DNA of 64,000 nucleotides from Serripes groenlandicus (GCA_031761405.1 JASEVX010000007.1:34017677-34081676); one strand, 5' to 3'; numbered from the stretch's first letter, positions 9,499-20,822 are shown. The notes: generated by a model not told the origin, from the sequence alone. Program-made: numbers and translations.

Positions 9499-9730
9499 TT
9501 GAACCCTTTCCCACTTGCAGATGCATTCTTAAGCCTATGAAGCAGATGACTTTGAAAATCTATGTATCAATATGAGAAATTATTCATAATGAACTATTTC
9601 TCCTTTTCTCATTATGATTTCAACTCTATTCAATAATTTTACTATTATTTGTAGAAATTTTTCCTATTTTTGCCCAGATGCTTTGAAAGGTCGTCTGCTG
9701 CATATTTGTAGTATGTGTGAAAGGGTTGAG
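9499..9730 (+). mobile_element. TTAA-type element flanked by TTGA at both ends
   Basis: TTGAACCCTTTCCCACTTGCAG start and GTGTGAAAGGGTTGA end; hairpin ATTCATAATGAACT. Confidence 0.78.
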
Positions 9731-9759
9731 TGTTTATTTCTTTGAAAAACCCATTATTT

Positions 9760-10027
9760 TAACCCTGTCCATGACACAGCCTACATTTGTCACATTTTAT
9801 CAGGAGATGACTGTCAACCCATACAAAAAAATCTGCATTGAAATGAAAACATTTAGGTAAAAATATAGAAAGTTTCTATAAATGAAAGTATAATTAACCA
9901 ATTGAGTTGAAAACATTGTGGCAAAAGGAGAAATTGCTCATTATGAGCAATTTCTCCTTTTGGCACATTGTTTTCAAAATTCACCTGCTGCAGAGGCGTT
10001 ACAAAGCCTCTTTATGTTGGAAAGGGA
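9760..10027 (-). mobile_element. TTAA element, old copy upstream of exon 7
   Basis: TTAACCCTGTCCATGAC start; strong hairpin 9909-9977 (GCTCATTATGAGC); right end GTTGGAAAGGG without TTAA, about 40 bp before the exon. Confidence 0.72.
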
Positions 10028-10068
10028 GGTTAGTAGGGAGATTATTTTCTATGTACAATATTTCACAG

Positions 10069-10203
10069 AGCGTATAGATGAACTAGAGACAACTATCAAT
10101 CATCCGGACAGATCTATGGACACACTCGTTTACACCTCACTTGATGCTGTAGACTCTGCTACAATTCGACCAAACAAACACGATGAGGACACAGAGTTAG
10201 AGA
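10069..10203 (+). CDS. Coiled-coil gene, exon 7 (135 nt)
   Basis: Phase 1/1, 45 codons. Acceptor TTTCACAG ends at 10068, donor GTATGT at 10204. It starts with a short coil (RIDELETTI) and then continues NHPDRSMDTLVYTSLDAVDS and an Asp/Glu-rich tail ending TELE. The middle is not heptad-like, with a Pro and several Thr/Ser, and is probably a flexible linker or a docking segment. Confidence 0.87.
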
Positions 10204-10253
10204 GTATGTATAACATTCTTTGGATAAGTTGGAAGTCTTAGTGATTCCTTTGA

Positions 10254-10440
10254 ATTCCTTTGAAAACATCTAGACAAAAATATGAAAACATTCTAATGAA
10301 AGTTTTCTTAATGTATAGAGTTGAGAATATTGTGGCAAAAGGAGAAGCAGTTTTGAGCAGTTTCTTCTATTGCCGCAATGTTTTCAAAAATCTCGTGCTA
10401 CAGATGTGTCATAAAGTGTCTGTATGGGGGAAAGAGTTTT
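10254..10440 (-). mobile_element. TTAA element, truncated old copy
   Basis: Internal part from TTGAAAACATCTAGAC through the hairpin (GCAGTTTTGAGCAGT) to GGGGGAAAGAGTTT; left end missing. Confidence 0.65.
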
Positions 10441-10548
10441 TGATTTTTAAATATATAAGAAATAAATGTAACATTAGAGTTATCTGCTTTGAAAACCCAT
10501 ACAAAACCTTGTAATCTTGAAAATCAAATGTATGATTTTACTACAGAG

Positions 10549-11114
10549 CTGGAAAATGTGAATTTGTTTATATATCATACTGGAAAATGTTAATTTGTTT
10601 AGATATCATACTGGAACATGTGAAAGTGTTTATATATCATACAGGAAAATGTGATTTTTTTTTCATTGGAAAGAGTGGTTTTTGTTTATTTTTCATGCTG
10701 GAAAGTGTGATATTATTTATTTTTCATGCTGGAAAGTGTGAAATTGTTTACTTAATATGCTGGAAAGTGTGAAATTGTTTATTTATCATGCTTGAAAATG
10801 TGAAATTATTTATTTTGCTGGAAAGTGTGAAATTATTTATTTTTCATGCTGGAAAGTGTGATATTATTTATTTATCATGCTGGAAAGTGTGAAATTATTT
10901 ATTTATCATGCTGGAAAGTGTGATATTATTTATTTATCATGCTGGAAAGTGTGAAATTATTTATTTATCATGCTGGAAAGTGTGAAATTGTTTATTTATC
11001 ATGCTGGAAAGTGTGAAATTATTTATTTATCATGCTGGAAAGTGTGATATTATTTATTTATCATGCTGGAAAGTGTGATATTGTTTATCTATCATGCTGG
11101 AAAGTGTGATAATA
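10549..11114 (+). repeat. 31-bp satellite, left part
   Basis: Tandem CATGCTGGAAAGTGTGAAA plus TTATTTATTTAT units, about 18 copies, the first ones diverged. Interrupted at about 11115 and continued at 16388. Confidence 0.92.
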
Positions 11115-12159
11115 TGGAAAAGGCATAGCCTCAAAACGAGCACAAAATAGAACAGAACAAGATATAACATAATACTATTAAACAGAAGAAACATATCAAA
11201 AACCTTTAAATTATTCTTACAAATCAGAACAGTTACATTTTATCAAAGAACTCTTTAATCTTTATGACCAGGGCCTTTTGTATAATCCATGATCAATCCT
11301 GAAGGATATTTGTAGTAAGTCACAAAATAAGCTCTCTGGGTCACTAAAACAGAAAGAAGTTGCTCTGAATCTAAACAACTTATTGTTTCCATCTAAAGCG
11401 GTCCAAAAATCCACCTTTATCGCTCTAGAGACTTACCTGCTAGACTGTCAGATGACAGATACAATGTAATCTGCAGTATCTAGAATATAATTCCAACGTT
11501 GTACATTGAAGTTTTAAAACCAGCACAAATTGAGACATGACTAGAGGGGACAATATAAAAAAGTTCCAACTCTGATCATATCCCGGGTCGTGAAAGTTCA
11601 TGGTGTTGGCAAGTCTTTTCTTCACTGATCATCCTTCAGATCCCGGATGTGGTCGGATGGATGTCTCCTCAAAATTGTCAGATACTCCAAACTCTCAATG
11701 TTAAACTACTGTTTTAGTTATTATAAGATGAAATGGAATGTTTAATTTTTACACAAATAATTTTAATATAATTATATCTATATTGCACTTGTTAATTGAT
11801 TGTTGGGATGGGTCCACTGGGACGCATCTGTTTTGAACACCAGACTTGTCTTAGTGGAAGCATCTCTACAATGGTAAAATCACTATTGTTTACAATTTTA
11901 AGCCATGGGAAAATCACATTCTAAAGTGATGACATCAATCACATCATCATATCTATTTCCCTCATAGCGTTTTACTAACAACTCTATTTTTTGTCTAATA
12001 AATCATAGAATACAAATTTATTTAGCGGGATTCACTCTGTGATTGAAAGCTCTGTCCCAGTATAACCTAATACACCTATTATGGATGAATTCTCCAACAA
12101 CTTTTCAGTCTATTTTTACCTTTGTTATATTCTCCCATCTGCAAAATGTAATACATTGT

Positions 12160-12870
12160 ATGGGGTTGACAAGGTATATTTATTAACCTACCTCTAGATT
12201 TTAAACCAACATGACCTATTTTTAGAAATTGGTCTAGCTATTGACAAGACAAGCTGTCTAACAAAGTGTCAAGCTGCTGATGCAAATAATGCAGTCTCTA
12301 GTGCTAAAAATATTTTTCTCAAATTTAGCCTATTGACCTAGTTTTTGACAGAACATGACCTTCACTAAAACTTAGATTAGATATCGTGAAGAAATCTATT
12401 AAAAATGTGGTTTCCACAATATTCACAAAGTTTTCCATTAATTTGGCGAAGTGACCTAGTTTTAGACCCGGCATGACACATTTTCAAACTTGGCCTAGAT
12501 ATCAGCAAGAAAAAGGTTAATTTGGCATAGAAACTTAGTTCTTTACCGGACATGACCTACTGGTATTTATTCGAACATAGACTAGATATCATCAAGGCAA
12601 TTATATGCTGATTGTTCAAACTAAAAATTCAGCCTCCAGAGTGTTCACAAGATTTCCCTTCAATTTCACCTTGTGACCTAGTTTTTGACCTCACATGATT
12701 CAGTTTTGCACTTGGGAAAGATTTGATAGAGATAAATGTTCTGATAAACATTCAATAAAATTAGATGCCAAATGTTGCCTGTAGAGTGTTCACAAGGCAA
12801 TTGGTGTTGATGCCCGACAGATGGACAAAATGTGATCACAAGAGATCACCTGGAGCACTTTGTGCTCAGG
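12160..12870 (+). repeat. GTGACCTAGTTTTTGACC dispersed repeat
   Basis: Irregular repeats of GACCTAGTTTTTGAC / ACATGACCT / TTCACAAG at 100-120 bp spacing, ending ATCACCTGGAGCACTTTGTG then CTCAGGTGAGC. Confidence 0.65.
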
Positions 12871-12880
12871 TGAGCTAAAT

Positions 12881-13170
12881 AAAACTAGAATGGAGTGCTC
12901 CCTAGAGCATGTGTGTCACCTGCCAGGGCCTTGTCAGAAAATAAAATTTAAATTTTTGACAGAAAAGGAGCAAAAATATTTGGATTATCCCCCTTTTGTG
13001 AACCAATCACACACATTGATATAAACATCTGTCAGAAGTTTCAATGAAATCCTTTGAGTAGAAAAAAAGTTATTTGAAAACGTGATGAAAAAGTGTGACG
13101 GACGGATGGACAGACAGCGGACAAAAAAAAAGTAATCCCTAATTGCCTACCATGCTACGCAGGTGACACA
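12881..13170 (+). repeat. AGAATGGAGTGCTCC...CAGGTGACA dispersed repeat
   Basis: Starts AAAACTAGAATGGAGTGCTC and ends CCTACCATGCTACGCAGGTG. The inverse copy is at 34134-34294, giving two independent copies with the same ends. Confidence 0.7.
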
Positions 13171-14049
13171 ATAAAATGCTTAATTTAAACAATTTAATTT
13201 GATTTAAACAAAATGTTTGAAAATAACTGTAAATTAGCTCTTATACCTAGAGCTCCCATGTACAACACATATCCAGCAGAAGGTTTAATTCCTAGACAAA
13301 ATTGAAAACACTTTGGCAAACGTAGAAATTGCTTGGTTAGAATAATAATGTTTTCAAAAGTGGTCAGCTGCAGAGTTGTCAGAAAACGTATATATATATA
13401 TTTATTCATTTTTTTCAGATGTAGAGACTGTAAATTTAATCTAATCTAATCACTGTCTGATATTTTAATTGTTGTGTTGTATCTAATCATACAGATGCAC
13501 AGGCTACTATTAATCTAAACTAATGTCATCATATGTAACTATAGAAACTCTATTTAAATTTTACTGCAAAGACTTCAAAATGGTACTAATGGCTTTCCCT
13601 TAAATTGTTGATAGCAGGTTAAAACACCCTACAAACAAGCATGGTAAAGAGATTTACATGTAAAGTAAAATTCAGACATTAATTAACAAGACAATTGAAC
13701 CCATATTCAATACAGAAGCAAATATTCACTAGTAGTACCTTGTATATTTTTAAACATGTGGATTACTTTGATAACTGAAATAACCTATTTTGGTTGCTGC
13801 AGTCATTATCCATGTTTGGAAAACACAATTCGTTAACTTCAATGTTCAGAGCTCAAGAAATAGCATATTTGCATGTTATTAAAGCCTTATTTCACATCCT
13901 AATGCTAATGTTACAGCTAAATTACTCAAAAGAATCATCAGGGTGAGACCAGCCTTTGAGTAGTTACTGTACCCACAACATAGGATTAAATGAGTGCTAA
14001 CTGCGATATTGTTGAAGCAATTAAGACCTGCTTACTCTTCCTTACAAAG

Positions 14050-14160
14050 TTCTTTGGCTGTTGCAGTCAATTTTGTATGCAGGGCTAAACTCAGGCAATG
14101 AAAGAAGAAATTTCCATCACAATGCTGAATGAGAACATCCTTGACTGGATATAAAGTCAA
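14050..14160 (-). pseudogene. OTU-like protease fragment, decayed copy
   Basis: The reverse strand can be read ...CDGNFFFHCLSLALH, parallel to DGNCIFHCLGLALH at 15280-15471 with the catalytic Cys position changed to Phe. Sequence similarity to the other copy continues to about 14400. Confidence 0.4.
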
Positions 14161-15279
14161 TACATTGTGGAGTTATAAAAAAAGCCATTGAATTTGGATA
14201 TGGTGAGGCATGTTTGGAACTAATTAGTATAATGTAAGTGAACAAACATAATACAAAGAAACGCTAAAAACTGACACTTAATCGGTAAGATTGTAGATCA
14301 GACAGGCCAAATGTCGAAGTTCTAGTCACCATTTCATTTTCAATGTATTGAGAAAGCAGATAAACCAGCCAGCTGTGACGTTTGAGTAGAAGTGTAACCA
14401 AACAATGTCAGGGCGAAAAACTAACAAGACCTAATGACAGGATGTCTTTTTATTATCTTAAAAAGCTGAATTAAAACCCCCCATAAAATTCACTACTTGT
14501 TGGATTGACTTGTCATTGGTTCAAATCTGTGCAACTTGGATTGGATAGTGAATTGACTCTGACACAGATCTGCCAATGCATTTCCATCTATGGACCCAAC
14601 AATTAATCACTAATAATTAATCAGCTGATCCATTGGTTAAATTAATATAATTATAAATTGGTATGAACAAAATATAAAGAAATCTAATCTTTATACATAA
14701 TTAAATAACAAAATTTACACAATCAATGTGATGCAAAATTACATCATATATGAACAGAGAATATCATCAGTGGTTTTAATTAAATTTACTTATCAGAAAA
14801 GCAGATAAACAAAAGACGACATACACTGTATATATGACTATATATGAGTGCGATACACATTTGGAACACAATCCCAGTTTCATTTTAGGCAACAAAAAAC
14901 AATGAACATGTCTGACATAATAAGAATGTTGCAAGGTGCTTACTATATACTATAGTACTATACTACATGTATAATTGTGATTGTGAGGTTGCAGCCCAAA
15001 CTTGCCTTATGGCCCAGCAAAACACTCATAATCTGCACAATTTGGTTTAGTTTGGTTCAAACAAATAGTCACTCTAACCAGAACCTTGTAAAATGTTAAC
15101 AAGATCTAACGTTTCGCCCCAATATGGTTTTGTGACAAGTAGACATATGAAAGTAATATAAAAGACCTGTGACAAACTTATCTCCTAGAACGAAAAGAAC
15201 ATTCTCAATTTTTCCTGTCACTTGTTTCATAAAGGCCATTGAATCCATTTAGCAGCCGCCCACCTGCTTCCTGTAATCA

Positions 15280-15471
15280 TCATGCCATTTGCATACAAAT
15301 AGTTTGTGAAATGTGGGCCGTGACAGGTTTGCTGACAGGTTTGCTGAAGCCACTTTTCGCATGCATGACTTTTCGTAAAATCGCTGTTGCCATCAAATGT
15401 TTATGCAGTGCTAAACCCAGGCAATGAAAAATGCAATTTCCGTCACTGGGAACATCCGCGACTGAATACAA
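15280..15471 (-). pseudogene. OTU-like cysteine protease fragment
   Basis: A 63-codon minus-strand frame contains VPSDGNCIFHCLGLALHKH followed by TAILRKVM. OTU deubiquitinase-type proteases carry a D-G-N-C motif with the catalytic Asp and Cys followed by an aromatic residue, and a helix with L-R soon after, so the match is good but only the N-terminal catalytic block is present; the His block is not seen. OTU domains are known in several transposon classes, including some Helitrons. The frame then runs into a duplicated SKPV and stops. I infer a remnant of a transposon-borne or captured gene, not a functional one. Confidence 0.5.
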
Positions 15472-16334
15472 AACATCTAGAATTCTTATATATTATAATG
15501 TTTGTAAATGAACAAATGTGATGTTTGTTTGCAAAAATGCACTCGATATTAAAGAAAAACGCTATAATCGACACTTACTTGATAAACGTGTAGATCCGGC
15601 GGGCGAAATCTAGTAACCGATTCGCTTTCAATGTATCGAAAATGCAGGAAACCAGCCAGTGACTGTGCTTGATTATGTATTCTGGGCATAATCTTGCATG
15701 TTTTAAATTGTTGTTATCCCTAAATGTGTAAATAATTTATTATTTGAGATACATATTAGACAAACTAAATAATCTAGGAGTTAATGATGACTCTTCCGCG
15801 CTATATTATCGCGCACCTGTACTGAAGTTCTCTCATAGCAACAAAGAACATTCTTATTTTACCGGTCACTTGTTTCATAAAATAAACCTGATTGCACTTG
15901 ATTCTGTTGTCAAAATTTTGTATATCAAGTGGAATTACGTTTTATTCAGACACTGGACTATAATTTTAAGCCTTTGTGGCTTTATATTGTTATACAATGA
16001 CATTCACAACATTTCGAATTGCACTGAAGACAGTTCCTTGACAACAAAGCCTTCGTCGCTGCGGACTACTTAGATAAACAATAAATGTTCTTGTTTAATT
16101 TATCTACGCCAATCATTTATAAGAAATGTCTTAAAAATATGAGATGACGAATAACCATAACACTTTTACGAATGCATCAACAAAAATATTTCAATTTTCG
16201 AATTATATCCAATCAGAGCGTGGGCTGCGAACCTGAAAGTCGCCCATGAAATGACATCCGGAAAAAAGGCCATACTGATTTTAATTTACCATTGAATTCT
16301 GATATATATCTTGATCTTGACTAAAGATGTTATC

Positions 16335-16394
16335 TAATAACTCGCTAAAGCGAGGCCGATTGCTTCGCAATCGGCCTCGCTGTGCTCGTTATTA
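16335..16394. repeat. 60-bp palindrome at the right edge of the 5.3 kb insertion
   Basis: The core arms GCGAGGCCGATTGC / GCAATCGGCCTCGC pair perfectly around TTC; outer arms TAATAAC / GTTATTA also pair. GC-rich in an AT-rich context. Confidence 0.9.
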
Positions 16395-17450
16395 TTTATT
16401 TATCATGCTGGAAAGTGTGAAATTATTTATTTATCATGCTGGAAAATGTGAAATTATTTATTTATCATGCTGGAAAGTGTGAAATTGTTTATCTATCATG
16501 CTGGAAAGTGTGAAATTGTTTATCTATCATGCTGGAAAGTGTGAAATTGTTTATCTATCATGCTGGAAAGTGTGATATTGTTTATCTATCATGCTGGAAA
16601 ATGTGATATTGTTTATTTATCATGCTGGAAAATGTGATATTATTTATTTTTCATGCTGGAAAATGTGAAATTATTTATCTATCATGCTGGAAAGTGTGAA
16701 ATTGTTTATCTATCATGCTGGAAAGTGTGAAATTGTTTATTTATCATGCTGGAAAATGTGAAATTATTTATTATGCTGGAAAATGTGATATTATTTATCT
16801 ATCATGCTGGAAAGTGTGATATATTGTTTACTTAATATGCTGGAAAGTGTGAAATTGTTTTTTTATCATGCTGGAAAATGTGATATTATTTATTTATCAT
16901 GCTGGAAAGTGTGAAATTATTTATTTATCATGCTGGAAAGTGTGATATTATTTATTTTTCATGCTGGAAAATGTGATATTATTTATCTATCATGCTGGAA
17001 AGTGTGATATTGTTTACTTAATATGCTGGAAAGTGTGAAATTGTTTATTTATCATGCTGGAAAATGTGATATTATTTATTTATCATGCTGGAAAGTGTGA
17101 TATTGTTTACTTAATATGCTGGAAAGTGTGAAATTGTTTATTTATCATGCTTGAAAATGTGATATTATTTATCTATCATGCTGGAAAGTGTGATATTGTT
17201 TATTTATCATGCTGGAAAGTGTGATATTGTTTACTTAATATGCTGGAAAGTGTGAAATTATTTATTTTTCATGCTGGAAAATGTGATATTATTTATCTAT
17301 CATGCTGGAAAGTGTGATATTGTTTATTTATCATGCTGGAAAGTGTGAAATTGTTTATTTATCATGCTGGAAAATGTGATATTATTTATTTATCATGCTG
17401 GAAAGTGTGATTTTTTTTATATATAATGCTGTAAAGTGTGAAATTGTTTG
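16388..17450 (+). repeat. 31-bp satellite, right part
   Basis: About 33 further units of CATGCTGGAAA(G/A)TGTGA(A/T)A plus TT(A/G)TTTATTTAT; variants CTTAATATGCTGG recur as higher-order markers. Frames in it are shadows. Confidence 0.93.
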
Positions 17451-17619
17451 TTTTGATCGATTTCTCCTTTTATACGCCCATATTAAGATTTGGTTGCAAG
17501 TTGGCAAGGACATTTTTTTTTTAATGTTAATGAAAAGATGTATCTCTACAGTAATAAAAAGTCACATACTACAGGACTCAGACATTTACTTATCATACAT
17601 ATTATACATTAATTTTCAG

Positions 17620-17682
17620 AATTGCTCTCTGAAGCGAAAAAGCTCTTGTCCAAAACAGAAGAAGAGCTAAAAGTCTGCAAAG
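17620..17682 (+). CDS. Coiled-coil gene, exon 8 (63 nt)
   Basis: Phase 1/1, 21 codons. Acceptor AATTTTCAG ends at 17619, donor GTAAGA at 17683. It reads K-LLSEAKKLLSKTEEELKVCK. A 75-bp deletion derivative of the TTAA element begins 17 bp after the donor. The following intron is the longest (about 15.8 kb). Confidence 0.9.
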
Positions 17683-17699
17683 GTAAGATCTATCCTATA

Positions 17700-17774
17700 T
17701 TAACCCTTTTCCACCTATAGAAGAGTTGTCTGCTGCAGAGGCGTCAACATGTAATTGTATGTGGGAAAGGTTAA
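17700..17774. mobile_element. TTAA element, 75-bp deletion derivative
   Basis: TTAACCCTTTTCCACCTATAG, GTTGTCTGCTGCAGAGGCGTC, TATGTGGGAAAGGTTAA; hairpin deleted. Confidence 0.8.
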
Positions 17775-18053
17775 GACATTTGTCCTTTTCCTAGAACATT
17801 ATTTTTTTCTTTATGACCTACAAAATTGAGAGTAAATACATGTAGCTATAAAATTGTCAGGCTTTTATCAAGTAATAGAATAACCCTTACCACGTTACAC
17901 ACACATTTTGAAGCAGTTTCAGCAGATGACAGTACAGGAAAAGGAGATCTTCCTCACAATGTTTTAAGTGCTTTATCAGAACAATCTTTTCAATATATGT
18001 GTTTTACTCCCTCTTTGACAATTTCAAATAAGGCATTTCAAAATTTTATATCA

Positions 18054-18220
18054 TTAAACCAATTCCTAAATCTGCATCAGATGACGTTTGAAAGCCTTGT
18101 GACAGAAGGAGAACCTGCCCATCATGAGCAATTTCTACTTTTGTCACAATGTTTCCATATTTTGTTTAGATCTTTGCAAAGACATCTGCTACTGATTTAT
18201 TGTATGTAGGAAAGGTTTAA
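18054..18220 (+). mobile_element. TTAA element, old shortened copy
   Basis: TTAAACCAATTCC start, hairpin GCCCATCATGAGC, GTAGGAAAGGTTTAA end; shares TTAA with the next copy. Confidence 0.72.
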
Positions 18221-18444
18221 AAAATTTCCCACATACAGCAAATCTGCAGCAGATGACTTTGAAGACATTTAGTAAAATATATGGAAAATCTCTACAAATG
18301 AAGGTATAATTACTGAAAATAGTTGAAAACATTGTGGCAAAAGGAGAAATTGCTAATTTTGAGCAATTTTTCCTTTTGCCACACTGTTTTCAAGAATTCT
18401 CTGCTGCAAGTGTGTCAATAGGTTAAGGAATAGGAAAGGGTTAA
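18217..18444 (-). mobile_element. TTAA element, old copy, adjacent and opposite
   Basis: TTAAAAAATTTCCCACATACAGC start, hairpin GCTAATTTTGAGC, GGAAAGGGTTAA end. Confidence 0.78.
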
Positions 18445-19320
18445 AGATGAATATAGAAAGGTTATCATCATAGATAACATGATTTATGCAAAGTGATTAC
18501 ATACATGTAGCTATTTAGTGACATCTGTTTTCATTCATAACTTTTATGTCAAATGTTAAAGTCTTATGCAGTGTGTATTGAAATAAAGGTGTTTCAGTGT
18601 GTTTTAGATTGAACTGGTTCTATATTGCAGGGGCATTTTGACGCACCTTTAGCTGACAACTTTTGAAAACATTGTGGCAAATTGAGAATTTAGCATTTTT
18701 TCCTCTAATTATACTTTCAATTATATAAATGTCCTACATTTTTATCAAAATGTTTTCCCACTCACATGAGCATTTTAACTCATCAGCAAAAGAAGACTTT
18801 TGGAAAATGATTGTGGCAAAAGAAAAAATTAGTAATCTCTCTATGCCGTATCAAAGGGAAACCGCTATTCTGGCTGCTATATACATGTAATATGACAAAA
18901 TCGAATTAAAAGATTATTACAAAAATAATCCAGCAACAATAGAAAACAAATCTTTTTCAAGATTTTCTTAGTAATAAATTAGTAATTTACAGAAAATTGA
19001 ATGAATCAATTTAATTGAGTATGAATTTTTGATTGAATTACTGACTGAATGATGAAACAATCAAAAGATTGAACTTGATTAGGTGTAAAGTTATGATAAA
19101 TCAAAACAACTAGATATGGGATAGATCTTGTGTCTCCTTTGCAATCAGTGTGTATGACTTGGATAAGCTAAACACCAGCTTTGTCACTGTGGGCGTGTCA
19201 GTGCTTAAACTAAGAAGATGTTGTTCATATGTAAGTTCTGCTTCCAACATTTATCATCAAAATATTTTGTATGAGCTGTAGATAAGATACATATGTCATG
19301 TTCTTTTTTCTTTAGTTGAC
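18445..19320. other. Intron with decayed TTAA-element pieces only
   Basis: 18628-18760 (GCATTTTGACGCACC ... AACATTGTGGCAAAT) and 18768-18830 are hairpin-less fragments; from 18841 to 19320 nothing recognisable was seen. Confidence 0.5.
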
Positions 19321-19323
19321 CCT

Positions 19324-19789
19324 TTAACCCTCCCTCCCACATATAACAAATCTGTTGCAGACAATTTTTCTTTTCTTTTTTATAAAAAAAACCCGGAAAA
19401 TCTCTATAACCCTTTCCCTCATGCGACAATTCTGAAGCAGACGACTTTGAACGTATTTTGTCTAAACATAGAAATTCTCCATAATTGAATGGATAACCTT
19501 TGACAAAAACTGGAAAACATTGTGGCAAAAGGAGAAATTACATGTTTTGTGCAATTTCTTCTTTTGTCACTATGTTTTCAAAAAGCTGTCTGCTGCAGAG
19601 GCATCAAAAAGCGTTTATATGAGGGAAAGGGATAAATGAAAGAACAATTATTGAATAAATATTTAAAACATTGTGGCAAAAGGTAAAATTACTCATGATG
19701 AGCATGTTTTTTTGCTTGCCACAATCTTTTCAAAAGTTGTCTGCTGCAGAGGCATCAAAAAGTGTCTGTACTATGAAGGAAAGGGATAA
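19324..19789 (-). mobile_element. TTAA element split by a nested copy (outer)
   Basis: Left TTAACCCTCCCTCCCACATATAAC ... AAAATCTCTATAA, right ATGAAAGAACAATTATTG ... GGAAAGGGATAA. The broken motif is the usual CTCTATAAATGAAAG. Confidence 0.83.
19406..19635 (-). mobile_element. TTAA-family MITE nested at an ATAA target (230 bp)
   Basis: Young CCCTCATG copy flanked by ATAA on both sides (19406-19409, 19632-19635), matching the ATAA of the outer element's CTCTATAAATG. Confidence 0.88.
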
Positions 19790-19927
19790 CGTGGGAACTC
19801 TAAAGAATTATCTCATTGCAACAGTTCTTTTGAGTACCTACAGCATTTTGTTTTTATGGGTAAGATATATACCGGGGTACATGTATTGTCAGTACAATAC
19901 CAGTTATGTCTTTAATTCCTAGACAAT

Positions 19928-20373
19928 TTAACATATTTCACACATACAAATAATCTATAGCAGACGACTTCGAAACGGTATGGGCTAGAATATGAAGAAC
20001 TTTTTGGTAATTAACTCTTTCCCTCATATGACATTTCTGCAGCAGACGACTTTGAACGTATTTTGTCAAAACATAGAAAATCTCCATAATTGAATGGATA
20101 ACCTATGACTAAAAGTGGAAAACATTGTGGCAAAAGGAGAAATTGCACGTTTTGTGCAATTTCTTCTTTTGTCATTATGTTTTCAAAAAGCCGTCTGCTG
20201 CAGAGGCATCCGAAAGCATTTATATGAGGGAAAGGGTTAATAAAAAGAATTGAAAATATTTTGGCAAAAAAAGAAATTGTTTATCATGAGCTATTTCTCC
20301 TTTTGCTACAATGTTTTCAGAAGACATCTGTTGCAAATGGGTCAGAATGCGTCTGCAAGTGGGAAATGGTTAA
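19928..20373 (-). mobile_element. TTAA element split by a nested copy (outer)
   Basis: Left part TTAACATATTTCACACATAC ... TTTTTGGTAA, right part AAAAAGAATTGAAAATATTT ... GGGAAATGGTTAA. Confidence 0.82.
20011..20240 (-). mobile_element. TTAA MITE, young copy nested in 19928-20373 (230 bp)
   Basis: TTAACTCTTTCCCTCATATG start, hairpin loop GCACGTTTTGTGC, TATATGAGGGAAAGGGTTAA end. Confidence 0.9.
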
Positions 20374-20593
20374 TTAACCAAATACCTTGTATAAGTCTTA
20401 TATTAGACTCTTTCAAATTTTTAATTCTCTGAACAAAAGAATTGTATATGTGAGAGAAATTAAAGAAAAAATCGATGCAAGACAGAAGACAACGGGGATA
20501 AAATCCAGAAAGTTTAGTTGTAACTAGCATGAAATAAATCTGCAAGTCTTTGGCTTCTGCTCCAATTGTAGGAAATAGACAGATTTTAGACCA

Positions 20594-20822
20594 TTAACCC
20601 TTTCCCTCATATAGACGCTTTCTGACGCCTCTGCAGCAGACGGCTTTTTGAAAACATAGTGACAAAAGAAGAAATTGCTCAAAACGAGCAATTTCTCCTT
20701 TTGACACAATGCTTTCCACTTGTACTCATAGGTTATCCATTCAATTATAGAGATTTTCGATTTTTTGACAAAATATGTCCGAGTCGTCTACTGCAGAATT
20801 GTCATATGAGGGAAAGGCTTAA
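20594..20822 (+). mobile_element. TTAA MITE, young copy (229 bp)
   Basis: Complete ends; hairpin loop GCTCAAAACGAGC; right end GAGGGAAAGGCTTAA. Confidence 0.92.

Larger units (their letters stand above)
11115..16387 (-). mobile_element. 5.3 kb insertion splitting the 31-bp satellite
   Basis: The satellite stops inside one unit (GTGTGATAAT) and resumes with TTATTATTTATTTATC, so about 5.27 kb was inserted or the array was broken by rearrangement. The right end carries a strong palindrome; no clear matching terminal inverted repeat is seen at the left. It holds older repeats, TTAA-element remnants (13272-13392) and two OTU-protease-like fragments on the minus strand. Outside those I see no protein signal: 11120-12150 and 13400-14040 are unassigned AT-rich sequence. 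A Helitron/Helentron-like origin is only a hypothesis. Confidence 0.6.

Noticed and set aside
10549..17450. CRISPR array suggested by evenly spaced repeats.
   Set aside because: The 31-bp units are contiguous without unique spacers and the genome is eukaryotic; it is a satellite.
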